26,135 nt of DNA from CAZNDN01 sp964571815 (GTDB lineage Bacteria > Fibrobacterota > Chitinivibrionia > Chitinivibrionales > WJKA01), in contig CAZNDN010000048.1 of assembly GCA_964571815.1 (NCBI GenBank), positions 1 through 26,135 of the forward strand, given 5' to 3'. Below, in pieces: positions 15,343-23,630 of this stretch; within the stretch, counting starts at the first letter, position 1, and every line of letters starts with the position of its first letter. A model generated the notes under the pieces. It was not told where the DNA came from and ran no database searches. It was given only the letters and a program-made list of their open reading frames with translations. The translations under genes were made by a program, and so were the position numbers.

Positions 15343-15612
15343 ATGAACAAGGGTGATCTGATCGTGGCAGTGGCGAAGGAAACCGGGTTGAGCAAGTCCG
15401 GGGCGGAGCAGGCGGTGAACTCCGTGCTGGAGAACATCAAGAAGAACACCAAGAAGGGTGTTCAGCTTGTCGGCTTCGGCAGTTTTACCGTGGCGAAGCG
15501 GAAGGCTCGGAAGGGCCGCAACCCTCAGACCGGCGAGCAGATCAAGATCAAAGCCTCCAAGTCCGTCAAGTTCAAGCCCGGTGCGGCTTACAAGGCACGG
15601 CTGGGCAAGTAG
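15343..15612 (+). CDS. hup: HU-family DNA-binding protein
   Basis: This 89-residue protein matches HU/IHF over its whole length. It has the N-terminal helices (MNKGDLIVAVAKETGLSKSGAEQAVNSVLENIKK), the conserved GFGSFTVAKRKARKGRNPQTGE leading into the DNA-binding arm, and the C-terminal KSVKFKPGAAYKARLGK. HU is an abundant nucleoid protein that bends DNA. ATG 15343 is preceded by AAGGAGG five bases upstream, a very strong site suited to high expression; the TTG one codon earlier is less likely. The gene stands alone, with its own promoter candidate and a strong terminator. Which paralogue (HU alpha/beta or other) cannot be told, so the symbol is generic. Confidence 0.96.
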   Translation: MNKGDLIVAVAKETGLSKSGAEQAVNSVLENIKKNTKKGVQLVGFGSFTVAKRKARKGRNPQTGEQIKIKASKSVKFKPGAAYKARLGK

Positions 15613-15638
15613 GATTTCGGCTCGATCGCAGCATCCGG

Positions 15639-15671
15639 GGCTTTCCTCTCAAAAAGGGGAAAGCCTTTTTT
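15639..15671 (+). terminator. Intrinsic terminator after the HU gene
   Basis: An eight-base stem (GGCTTTCC / GGAAAGCC) encloses an 11-base loop and is followed directly by six T residues. It begins 26 bases after the HU stop. Confidence 0.88.
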
Positions 15672-15746
15672 CTTTCCCTGCCTTCGTACAACATCGTTGT
15701 ATTTTCCGGATGTATCTTCGTGTGTAATCCTCGTCCGTGCCGATGC

Positions 15747-15769
15747 TCATTTCAGAAAGGCTGAAATGA
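15747..15769. promoter_or_regulatory. Perfect 9-bp inverted repeat upstream of mltD
   Basis: TCATTTCAG and CTGAAATGA flank a five-base spacer (AAAGG). It lies about 100 bases before the mltD ATG, in a short AT-richer stretch. There is no T-run on the plus strand. It may be an operator for a dimeric regulator or a small leader hairpin. Confidence 0.45.
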
Positions 15770-15867
15770 TGCGTAGTTCATTCCGCATGTCGGTGGGGGC
15801 TGAGGTTCACCATTGGGGCCGAAGCGGTTGAGGCGCAACGTCCCGCCGACCTGGTTGAGGTTATCGT

Positions 15868-18003
15868 ATGAATCACTTCGTTACGGATCGAAGAGTCCCG
15901 GGGCTGCTCCTCTCCCTCTTTGTCGGGGCATCCACGGTAGTTTCCGGAGAAGCCTTCCCGTTTCCGGACATTCTCAAACCGAACGTCGCGTTCTGGAAGA
16001 GAATCTACACCGAAGTGTCGTTGACCGAAGGACTTCTTCACGACCAGGCGTATCCGGCGGTAGTCTACAAGAAGATTACCGTGGGCAATCGAGTCAGTCG
16101 AACCCGGAGAAGCATAATCCGGCGGGAGCGAAATGTTGTCGGGGCCTATCTTGACATCATTTCCACGCAACCCGAATCAACATGGTCGGAGGAGGAGAAG
16201 CGAATTGCGAAACTGATTCGAAAGCACATACCTTCCGCCGATCGAGCGTCGGCATCGTCGCGCATACGATTTCAGCAGGGTCAGAAGGAGCGGTTCATCG
16301 CGGGGCTCGAACGCTCAGGCGCCTATCTGGACACGATCCGTGCCGTCCTGAATCACTACGGCCTTCCGGCCCGAATTGCCTACCTTCCCCATGTCGAATC
16401 GTCGTTCAATACCGAAGCCTATTCGCGCGTAGGAGCGGCGGGGCTGTGGCAGTTCATGCGCGGCACGGCAAAGAGCTACATGACGATCAACTATCTGGTG
16501 GATGAGCGACGGGATCCGTTCATTTCGACGGTTGCGGCCGCCCGGCTCCTGAAGAGGAATTACGAAGTCCTGCGTACGTGGCCGCTTGCCATTACGGCTT
16601 ACAACCACGGTCTTTACGGCATGAAACGAGCCGTGCAGCGGTGCGGCTCGCGTGACATTGCGGTCATCATACAGAAGCACCGGAGCCGGAGCTTCCGGTT
16701 CGCTTCAAAGAACTTCTACAGTTGTTTCCTCGCCGCGAGTGAAATCGCCGATGATTATGCATCGTATGTGGGACCGGTGAAATTTCATGCTCCGTTGAAG
16801 ACGGCGGAGGTGGAGCTGTCGCACTATGTCCGTCCCAGCGTTCTGGCACGGTACCTGGGGATTGAAGCCGCCGTTTTGCGGAACCTCAATCCGGCCCTTC
16901 GACCGGTGGTATTCATTCAAGACAAGCAGATCCCCGCGGGCCACCGTCTGAGAATTCCTCCGGATCTGTCCCCCGACACCGCGATGCTCGCCCTCGCGGC
17001 TATTCCCGATACGCTCCGAAGCGATGCGCCGGAGCGGCCCCGCTACTACCGGGTCCGAAGAGGCGACAACCTCTACGGGATCGCTTCACGCCTTGGCGTT
17101 TCCGCCAGGGATATCGCACTCGAAAACGGCATTACCCGCATGAATCGCATCTACGCCGGGCAGGTGTTGAGGGTGCCGGGCGCAACGGTGACAAAGGTAA
17201 GCATGGCAAAAAAGGATACGGCCGAACCGGCGGAAAAGAAGCCCGAACAGGTGGCCGTGCAGATCCCGAAAGACACCGCTACCGTGTCGAAGGAACCCGT
17301 GAAAGATTCCGCGGCCGCCGCGGAGAAAGCCCCGGCCGAACCCCCCGCGCCGAGCGAGGAGATCCCCGACTCCCTTCGGGAGGTTCTCATGGCGCCGGCT
17401 GTTGCCGCCGGCGCTCCGCCCTCACGCGAGGGGCCGGGCGTAAGTCCTCACTTCGACGTGGGAGTGTACAATCTCGAAGTCGTTCTCTCGCCGACCGGTC
17501 GGTCGGCGGAGATCGTGGTTTCCGTCAACGAAACAATCGGCCATTACGCCGAATGGCTCGATATTCCCACTCAGCGCATTCGCAACCATAACAACATGGG
17601 CAGACGCTCCGGCATCCGGATAGGCGGACGGCTGAGCATTCCGACCGACGAAGCGGGCCTGGATCGGTTCGTGTCGGCCCGTCTGGAGTATCACATGGCG
17701 CTGGAAGAAGACTTCTACTCGCAGTTCAAGGTGGTGGACGTACGCTCCCGCGAAGTGGAAAAGGGCGAGAACCTGTGGGACATCTGCAACGGGGAAGAGG
17801 CCCTGCCCCTGTGGCTGTTCCGGAAGTACAACAAACAACTTGACCTTGACAAGCTCATGCCGGGCATTGAAGTCTGGCTGCCGGTTATCGAGGAGAAGAC
17901 CCCCGAAGATGTTCGGCGCGAGCTGCGGGAACAGACCCAGCGGTACCGCACGTTTCGGCAGCCTCCTCGCATGACGGAAGAACCCGTACGCCGGACACCG
18001 TAA
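15868..18003 (+). CDS. mltD: Lytic murein transglycosylase D with three LysM-like units
   Basis: This 711-residue protein cleaves peptidoglycan glycan strands non-hydrolytically, forming 1,6-anhydro-muropeptides. A signal segment (about residues 10-29, PGLLLSLFVGASTVVSG) is followed by an N-terminal region. The SLT catalytic domain lies at about 145-300: YLPHVESSFN holds the catalytic Glu177, then GAAGLWQFMRGTAKSYM and PLAITAYNHG, in the MltD/family 1D order. LysM-like units are at about 393-437 (RRGDNLYGIASRLGVSARDI), 549-595 (NETIGHYAEWLDIPTQRI) and 622-672 (EKGENLWDICNGE). The first two are separated by an Ala/Pro/Glu/Lys-rich linker (about 440-545). The start has GAGG seven bases upstream. 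There is no clear lipobox, so the protein is probably periplasmic or tethered by the signal helix. It converges with purQ. Confidence 0.93.
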   Translation: MNHFVTDRRVPGLLLSLFVGASTVVSGEAFPFPDILKPNVAFWKRIYTEVSLTEGLLHDQAYPAVVYKKITVGNRVSRTRRSIIRRERNVVGAYLDIISTQPESTWSEEEKRIAKLIRKHIPSADRASASSRIRFQQGQKERFIAGLERSGAYLDTIRAVLNHYGLPARIAYLPHVESSFNTEAYSRVGAAGLWQFMRGTAKSYMTINYLVDERRDPFISTVAAARLLKRNYEVLRTWPLAITAYNHGLYGMKRAVQRCGSRDIAVIIQKHRSRSFRFASKNFYSCFLAASEIADDYASYVGPVKFHAPLKTAEVELSHYVRPSVLARYLGIEAAVLRNLNPALRPVVFIQDKQIPAGHRLRIPPDLSPDTAMLALAAIPDTLRSDAPERPRYYRVRRGDNLYGIASRLGVSARDIALENGITRMNRIYAGQVLRVPGATVTKVSMAKKDTAEPAEKKPEQVAVQIPKDTATVSKEPVKDSAAAAEKAPAEPPAPSEEIPDSLREVLMAPAVAAGAPPSREGPGVSPHFDVGVYNLEVVLSPTGRSAEIVVSVNETIGHYAEWLDIPTQRIRNHNNMGRRSGIRIGGRLSIPTDEAGLDRFVSARLEYHMALEEDFYSQFKVVDVRSREVEKGENLWDICNGEEALPLWLFRKYNKQLDLDKLMPGIEVWLPVIEEKTPEDVRRELREQTQRYRTFRQPPRMTEEPVRRTP

Positions 18004-18051
18004 GTACGGGATATCGGTGCAGGCGGCCGGTTGTTTGCCGAATGAGCCCCT

Positions 18052-18882
18052 TCACTCACAGAGTGTGTGTTGGGCGTACTCGCAGGCATTGCGGAAAAGC
18101 GCCACACCGGCCCCTTCCTCGGGCAGCTCCTCCCGCGTCCATCGTGGATGATTCGTGCGGTGCAGGAAAGCTTCGGGATGCGGCATGAACCCGAAGAGCC
18201 TGCCCGATGGATCGCAGATTCCGGCAATGGCTGCCTGAGAACCGTTGGGATTGGCCGGGTACTTTCGCGTTGACTCACCCGTCGCGGGATCCGCATACGT
18301 TGTCGCCACAAGGTTGGCCTCTTTGAGCGCCGAAAGCGTCTCTTTGCTCTCGGCCATGAACTTCCCTTCACCGTGACGGATCGGGAGGTAGAGGCTTTCG
18401 ATACCGCGGGTAAAGATGCAGGGAGAATCGGGGTTGACTCGGAGCACTACCCATCGGTCTTCGAATCGGCTCATATCATTGTGCGTAAGCGTGGCCCGCC
18501 GGCGAAGGTAGTTGCCGTCCAGGGCGGGAACGAATCCGAGCTTGACCATCAGTTGAAATCCATTGCAGATTCCCAGGATAAGCTTGCGATCCTGGATAAA
18601 GCGGAGGAACTGATCCATAACCGGTTCTCCCGTCTTCTCCACCCTGGCGTGGTGCAGCCGATGGGCCTGTGCCTTTCCCGAGCCCAGATCGTCTCCATCG
18701 AGAAACCCTCCCGCAAGCACCAGAAGGTGGTACGGCTCCAGCGTCGCGTCACCGTGAAACAGCTCCCATATTGAAACGATGTCGACCTGTCCGAAGCCTC
18801 CCAGGCGGCACGCATGAGCCGTCTCCATCTCGCAATTGATGCCGTTGCCGGCAAGGATGATCGCCGAAGGCGTTTCAGTCAT
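18052..18882 (-). CDS. purQ: Phosphoribosylformylglycinamidine synthase, glutaminase subunit PurQ
   Basis: PurQ is the class I glutamine amidotransferase that supplies ammonia to PurL for the fourth step of purine synthesis. The 276-residue protein has the N-terminal AIILAGNGINCEMET, the oxyanion-strand LAGGFLDGDDLGSGK, the nucleophile Cys106 in GICNGFQLM, and the catalytic His235 and Glu237 in FMPHPEAF. It is somewhat longer than short PurQ forms (about 225 residues) and resembles the larger type that pairs with long PurL proteins. ATG 18882 has AGAGG nine bases upstream. It lies 128 bases downstream of purL on the same strand, so they are probably co-transcribed. That gap contains no gene. 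Confidence 0.95.
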   Translation of the reverse strand: MTETPSAIILAGNGINCEMETAHACRLGGFGQVDIVSIWELFHGDATLEPYHLLVLAGGFLDGDDLGSGKAQAHRLHHARVEKTGEPVMDQFLRFIQDRKLILGICNGFQLMVKLGFVPALDGNYLRRRATLTHNDMSRFEDRWVVLRVNPDSPCIFTRGIESLYLPIRHGEGKFMAESKETLSALKEANLVATTYADPATGESTRKYPANPNGSQAAIAGICDPSGRLFGFMPHPEAFLHRTNHPRWTREELPEEGAGVALFRNACEYAQHTLCE

Positions 18883-19010
18883 GGATGGAATCCTCTGTCC
18901 ATTGGCGAAAGGTTCATAAGCCCGGATTCATCGGATAACCGCTGCCGCGATCGGCAAGTGCTCCGTACCGTGCCTGCCGAATTCATGTCATGCCCGTGCG
19001 CTCGCCGGCA

Positions 19011-22001
19011 TCAAAACTTCAACGGCGCCTTCCACGCCGCCCGCGCGTCAATTCTGGAGATCTCCAGCGCCGGCTCACCATCGAGCCCCCGTACCGACAG
19101 GCGTTCCCCCTTCACCGTCGTGCCGATTCGCGCCACGGGAACAGCTTCACTCAGCAAACTCTCGAATTCAACCGCGTTCCCCGGCGCTACTTCAATCAGC
19201 ATTCTGCTCTGCGACTCGGAAAACAGCAGCTCCGCATCGGTCGTACATCCCTTCCGCACCACGGCCCCCAGGTCGACCTCGACGCCCAGTTCACCGCTGA
19301 AGCACATTTCCGCCAGGGCCACTCCCAGGCCCCCGTCGGAGAGATCGTGACATGCCTTGACAAGCCCGCGGTTGATTGCCCGATGCACGCCGCGGTAGGC
19401 GGCCAGAGCCACCGTCGGCGTATGCACGGCCGGCACCGAGTCTTCGTAGAAGCCCTTCATCAGAGCGTACTCCGATGCACCGAGTTCGCGATACGTGCGG
19501 CCCACCAGGTACACGAGATTGCCGGGGTGCTTGAAATCCATGGTTACCGCCCCGCGCACATCGTCGATCTTTGCCACCAGGCTGACCAGGAGTGTCGGCG
19601 GAATGGAAATTCTGGTGCTGCCGATATGATAGTCGTTCTTCATGCTGTCTTTGCCGGAGATCAGGGGCACTCCGTAGTGCAGGCAGATATCGTGAAGGGC
19701 CTGGTTCGCTCGAACAAGCTGGGCCATCTTGAATTCGCCTTCGGGGTTCTTCTCGGAGGTGATCGGGTCGGACCAGCAGAAGTTGTCCAGCGCGGCCATG
19801 TGGTCGGGGTCGGCGCCCACGCACACGGCGTTTCGCACCGCCTCGTCCACCCCGCAGGCCGCCATGGAATACGTGTCGATGTCGCTGTAGCGCGGTACGA
19901 TACCGTTTGAAACGACCACCCCTTCGAATGAATCCAGCAGCGGGCGGATCACGGCTGCGTCCGACGGCCCGTCGTTTTGCGCTCCACACAGGGGTTTGAC
20001 CACGCTCCCGCCCTGAACCTCGTGGTCATACTGCCGGACAACATATTCCTTGCTGCAGATGTTGAGCCGCCCAAGCAGCGACAACATATCGGCCCCGAGA
20101 TCGTCGGATTGTCTTGGCTTGCGCTCTCCACGTTCGGGCGGGACCCAATGCGCCGGCAGATCCATCCGCGGAAGGCCCTCGTGCAGAAACTCCATTGACA
20201 GGGCCGCCACCACGGTTTCACCATACCCGACAACCAGCAACCCACTGTCGGTGAACTCGCCCAGATCCGTTGCTTCCACCTGCCACGTGCGCGCAAGATC
20301 CATGAATCGGGCCAGGTGAGCGGGCGGTACCGCCACGGTCATGCGTTCCTGGGCCTCCGAGAGAAATATCTCCCACGGCTCCAGACCGTGGTATTTCAGC
20401 GGGGCTTTCCGCAGGTCGACCGATGCTCCATTGGTATCGGCGGCCATCTCGCCCACCGATGAAGAGAGCCCGCCGGCGCCGTTGTCGGTGATTGCGTTGT
20501 AAAGTTCCAGGTCACGGGCGCGGAGCAGAAAATCGGTCATTCGTTTCTGGGTTATCGGGTCTCCGATCTGAACCGCCGTGGCCGGCGATCCCTCGTGAAG
20601 GGGCTCCGAGGAAAACGTGGCGCCGTGAATCCCGTCCTTGCCGATCCTTCCGCCTACCATGACAATGCGATCGCCGACACGGGCGCGCTTCTCGTAGCCG
20701 ACTCGCTCGCCGATACGCATCGGCATGATCCCCAGGGTCCCGCAGTAGACGAGCGGTTTGCCGAGAAACCTCTCGTCGAACACCACCGTACCGTTAACCG
20801 TGGGAATGCCGCTTTTATTGCCCCCGTGCTCGACTCCCTCGCGTACTCCCTCGAAGACCCGTTTGGGATGAAGGATACGCGGGGGAAGCGGCTTGTCGTG
20901 GAAGGGTGAGGCGAAACAGAACACGTCGGTGTTGGCAATGAGCCGCGCGCCCAGGCCCGTGCCGAACGGATCGCGATTGACGCCCACGATACCGGTTAGA
21001 GCGCCGCCGTAGGGGTCCAGGGCCGATGGGCTGTTGTGCGTCTCGACCTTGAAGACCAGTGCCCACTCGTTGTTGAATCGAATTACGCCGGCATTGTCTC
21101 TGAATACCGACAGGCAGATGTCCTCCTCCCCCTTTGCCTCCCTGACCTTCTCCGTGGCGCCCTGCACATAGACCTTGAACAGACTCGATATGCTCTGCGC
21201 ATCGCGCCCTTCTTCACGGTACGACACCCGCGCGTTGAAAATCTTGTGTTTGCAGTGCTCCGACCAGGTCTGCGCCAGTATTTCCAGCTCGACGTTGGTA
21301 GGGACGGCGGGGAGGTTGTGTTCCCGCCGAATCCGCCCGGTATCGACTTGGTCGTAGTACGCCTTGATTGCCCACAATTCCTCCAGCGACAGCGCAAGGG
21401 TCATCTCTGCGCTGATCTTCCTCAGTTGCTCTTCGGGCACATCGAGACGGATTTCGCGAAACAGCGGTCCGGTATCCTGGTCGGTCACCAGCGGCGGGGC
21501 GAACTCACGTGCATGCACATCGAGCCATTCATCACGGGAGTAAACCTTCACACTGTTGATCAGGTCGTTGGCGAGCAGCTCGCGGCCGATACGCTCGGCG
21601 TGTTTGCGGGAGAGCGCGCCGCGGAGAAAGTACTGGGTGCCGGTATGAACGGAGAACTCACGGTTTGCTCCGTCGGGTACGGCAATGCGGACCGCTTCAG
21701 CCGCCGTGCGTCCGATATTGTCGGTAACACCGGGAAGAAATCCGACCTCGATCATCCAGTCGAATTCGGAGAGAAAGGTCTCGTTGATCGTGTATCGCTG
21801 TATCACCGGGTCCGACAAGGGCCCGTCGGCCAGCTCTCTGAGTTCCAATGACGTGAACTCGCCGTGAAGTGCGTACACGGCAACCGGGCGCACGGAGCTT
21901 ACGGTACCGATACCGAAATCCTTGACAATCCGACCGCGCGTCTTCTCCCCCGCGGCGTCGCGATGCTCGTCTCTTGTACCGACGTATATCCTGGAGGTCA
22001 T
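19011..22001 (-). CDS. purL: Phosphoribosylformylglycinamidine synthase PurL with fused PurS-like N-terminus
   Basis: PurL converts FGAR to FGAM using ATP and ammonia from PurQ. The 996-residue protein is much longer than the roughly 740-residue PurL of small-type systems but lacks the glutaminase domain of the 1,300-residue fused form. Residues about 1-185 hold two PurS-like segments (SRIYVGTRDEH and REFSVHTGTQYFL regions), so PurS appears fused. The synthase core follows: TWSEHCKHKIF (245-255), VFKVETHNSPSALDPYGGA (316-334), the central GGRIGKDGIHGATFSS and ITDNGAGGLSSSVGEM, and the second half with LISGKDSMKND and KACHDLSDGGLGVALAEM. I chose ATG 22001, which begins the conserved part; a promoter candidate lies about 60 bases upstream. 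The longer frame to 22151 would cover that promoter and has no conserved sequence. Confidence 0.95.
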   Translation of the reverse strand: MTSRIYVGTRDEHRDAAGEKTRGRIVKDFGIGTVSSVRPVAVYALHGEFTSLELRELADGPLSDPVIQRYTINETFLSEFDWMIEVGFLPGVTDNIGRTAAEAVRIAVPDGANREFSVHTGTQYFLRGALSRKHAERIGRELLANDLINSVKVYSRDEWLDVHAREFAPPLVTDQDTGPLFREIRLDVPEEQLRKISAEMTLALSLEELWAIKAYYDQVDTGRIRREHNLPAVPTNVELEILAQTWSEHCKHKIFNARVSYREEGRDAQSISSLFKVYVQGATEKVREAKGEEDICLSVFRDNAGVIRFNNEWALVFKVETHNSPSALDPYGGALTGIVGVNRDPFGTGLGARLIANTDVFCFASPFHDKPLPPRILHPKRVFEGVREGVEHGGNKSGIPTVNGTVVFDERFLGKPLVYCGTLGIMPMRIGERVGYEKRARVGDRIVMVGGRIGKDGIHGATFSSEPLHEGSPATAVQIGDPITQKRMTDFLLRARDLELYNAITDNGAGGLSSSVGEMAADTNGASVDLRKAPLKYHGLEPWEIFLSEAQERMTVAVPPAHLARFMDLARTWQVEATDLGEFTDSGLLVVGYGETVVAALSMEFLHEGLPRMDLPAHWVPPERGERKPRQSDDLGADMLSLLGRLNICSKEYVVRQYDHEVQGGSVVKPLCGAQNDGPSDAAVIRPLLDSFEGVVVSNGIVPRYSDIDTYSMAACGVDEAVRNAVCVGADPDHMAALDNFCWSDPITSEKNPEGEFKMAQLVRANQALHDICLHYGVPLISGKDSMKNDYHIGSTRISIPPTLLVSLVAKIDDVRGAVTMDFKHPGNLVYLVGRTYRELGASEYALMKGFYEDSVPAVHTPTVALAAYRGVHRAINRGLVKACHDLSDGGLGVALAEMCFSGELGVEVDLGAVVRKGCTTDAELLFSESQSRMLIEVAPGNAVEFESLLSEAVPVARIGTTVKGERLSVRGLDGEPALEISRIDARAAWKAPLKF

Positions 22002-22057
22002 GGTCAGCGCCGAAACCTTGTGTGCTTGTGGCCCGAATCCGCTTTGAAGAGCAGTGC

Positions 22058-22088
22058 AAAATACGTCAGTGTCCCCGGCGACGGTCAA
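22058..22088 (-). promoter_or_regulatory. Candidate promoter for purLQ
   Basis: On the minus strand, TTGACC (22083-22088) and TATTTT (22058-22063) are 19 bases apart; shifting the -10 by one base to GTATTT gives 18. Transcription would start near 22050, about 50 bases before the purL ATG. I see no clear PurR-type operator. Confidence 0.42.
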
Positions 22089-22323
22089 TGCGGCGTATCG
22101 ATCGGGCGCCCGCGAGCTTGAAACGCATGGTGTACGGCATTTCGGGAACACCCTTCCGGCCTCTCATAACCCGCGGCCGGTCACTCGCCGCGGGGGTCCG
22201 GCGCGCATTCGAGAAAGCGAGCCGACGGCTGTCGGCGTCGAGTTGCGGGTGGCGATGGTGAGGCAAAGCCGCGGGATGGATCCACACCGGTCGGCACGCG
22301 TCTCCCGCTGCGGGGGGAAGGGC
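22089..22323. other. Intergenic region upstream of purL, with a GC hairpin
   Basis: No gene is visible. A perfect seven-base stem (CCCGCGG / CCGCGGG, 22170-22194, 11-base loop) lies about midway between the unknown secreted gene, which ends at 22324, and the purL promoter candidate. It lacks a T-run on either strand and may be a factor-dependent end for the upstream gene. Confidence 0.5.
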
Positions 22324-23031
22324 TCACAGGTCTTGTGAGCGCAATCGATCCTTCCTGGTGTTGATATACTCCTGAAGATCCAGAGAGGCCAGCGAGAGCC
22401 GGTAGTCGAAGCGCTTGTCGGCCGCCGAGATGTTCACCGAGAAAAGCACGCGGGTCTTGGGAAAATCCCACCGTGCATAGGAGGAAGCGATGATATTCTT
22501 ATAATACTCCGACGGGTGATAGCGAAAATTCCACCGGTCCCGTCGCACGCGCTCGTCGGTCCGCAGAAACACCTCGCGCGGGTCGAGTCCTTCGAAAACG
22601 GGCTCCTTCTTCCCGTACTTCTTTCGAAGAAGATCGAAGATGTCGTGCACGAATGTCAGGGTTTCATCCCGAATCACCCGGTAGTATTCATCCACGCTCC
22701 TGAAGACGTTGTAGTTGAAATCGTAGGAGGCAAGATGCGAGAAGTCAAAGTCAACGGTGGCCTGACAGAAGCGGTCTTCGACGAAGTAGTACCGGACCTC
22801 GGCGGGATAGCCGGCAATCGTTTCGTTCGAGCCGAAGACTTTGATGCCCAGATCTTCGGGGAAGTCGTTCTCGGCAGGCACGGTGCGCCACTGCGACGGA
22901 TCGACCGCGCCTCGCACCTCGGCCCGGGACATCCCCCACACGGCTTCCTGGAAGCCCACCGGTGGCTGGGCTGCGCCCGCTGCCCATGCCCATGCCGCGG
23001 CCAGCGCCAGAGAGATCGATGCTGTACACAT
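22324..23031 (-). CDS. Secreted protein of unknown function
   Basis: This 235-residue protein has an N-terminal hydrophobic signal (MCTASISLALAAAWAWAAGAA, cleavage likely near residue 21). The mature part starts VGFQEAVWGMSRAEVRGAV, a pattern seen at the start of several small periplasmic proteins of unknown role. Later segments are rich in aromatic and charged residues (DFDFSHLASYDFNYNVF, WNFRYHPSEYYKNI, RVLFSVNISAADKRFDYRLSL) and suggest an alpha/beta fold. I do not recognise a family. There is no Shine-Dalgarno sequence before ATG 23031, and an in-frame stop lies four codons upstream, so the start cannot lie further back. It follows the other small secreted gene by 44 bases on the same strand; the two may act together. 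Confidence 0.8.
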   Translation of the reverse strand: MCTASISLALAAAWAWAAGAAQPPVGFQEAVWGMSRAEVRGAVDPSQWRTVPAENDFPEDLGIKVFGSNETIAGYPAEVRYYFVEDRFCQATVDFDFSHLASYDFNYNVFRSVDEYYRVIRDETLTFVHDIFDLLRKKYGKKEPVFEGLDPREVFLRTDERVRRDRWNFRYHPSEYYKNIIASSYARWDFPKTRVLFSVNISAADKRFDYRLSLASLDLQEYINTRKDRLRSQDL

Positions 23032-23037
23032 GATACT

Positions 23038-23067
23038 AGTTTACTATGTGGTTGAACCTCAATGCAA
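23038..23067 (-). promoter_or_regulatory. Candidate promoter giving a leaderless transcript
   Basis: TTGCAT (23062-23067) and TAAACT (23038-23043) are 18 bases apart on the minus strand. The ATG at 23031 begins six bases after the -10 element, so transcription could start at the A of the ATG. This would fit the absence of a ribosome-binding site. Confidence 0.3.
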
Positions 23068-23075
23068 ACGCCGGA

Positions 23076-23630
23076 CTACCGGCGAATGCGGCCCGAGATC
23101 GATGCCTCCTCGATACGGAGTACCTGCGTGGCGAACGTACCCTTGAGAGCCGGAGCGCGGACACCGACCCCGGTAAGTAGAACCCGTCCGCCTCCGCTTC
23201 GCTGGAGCTGCTCCATGACTGCCGTGAAATCGACGCGGTCATTGTCGGGGTAGCGGTAGCTCAATTCGTATGTTTCGCTTTGGTGACTATGCCGGACGAA
23301 GTGGAAAAGGATATCCTCAATACCCAGCAATGCATCGGCCAGTGAGTCATGCTCCGGGGGCAGTAGATAAAGGCGCAGGTGAATCCCGCGGGAGACGGCG
23401 GCACGACTGCCGGCCTTGTAGTCCTCCGAATACAGGTACATCCGCACGGTGTCGGCATCCAGACTGCAGACATTGGGGTAGAAGGCGTTGCCCTCAAGCG
23501 TGGTCTCGATATCGTTGATAACACCGGTGAAGACGACATCCGGTTCATAGGGGATCTCCGCCTTGCCGGCGGGGTTGTTGCAGAAGATCGCCAGGGCGGC
23601 CGGAAAGATGAGTAAGGCTCGAATACGCAC
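23076..23630 (-). CDS. Exported protein of unknown function
   Basis: From GTG 23630 the protein has 184 residues. It starts with a basic-hydrophobic segment (VRIRALLIFPAALAIFCNN) that looks like a signal peptide, although the Cys is not in a canonical lipobox. The mature part (EPDVVFTGVINDIETTLEGNAFYPNVCSLDADTVRMYLYSEDY, then HLRLYLLPPEH and ETYELSYRYPDND) looks like a beta-rich domain. I do not recognise a family. GGAGG lies 11 bases before the GTG, which is longer than usual. The open frame continues back to an ATG at 23732, but those 34 extra residues would bury the hydrophobic segment and have no good ribosome-binding site. It precedes the other small secreted gene by 44 bases. Confidence 0.72.
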   Translation of the reverse strand: MRIRALLIFPAALAIFCNNPAGKAEIPYEPDVVFTGVINDIETTLEGNAFYPNVCSLDADTVRMYLYSEDYKAGSRAAVSRGIHLRLYLLPPEHDSLADALLGIEDILFHFVRHSHQSETYELSYRYPDNDRVDFTAVMEQLQRSGGGRVLLTGVGVRAPALKGTFATQVLRIEEASISGRIRR

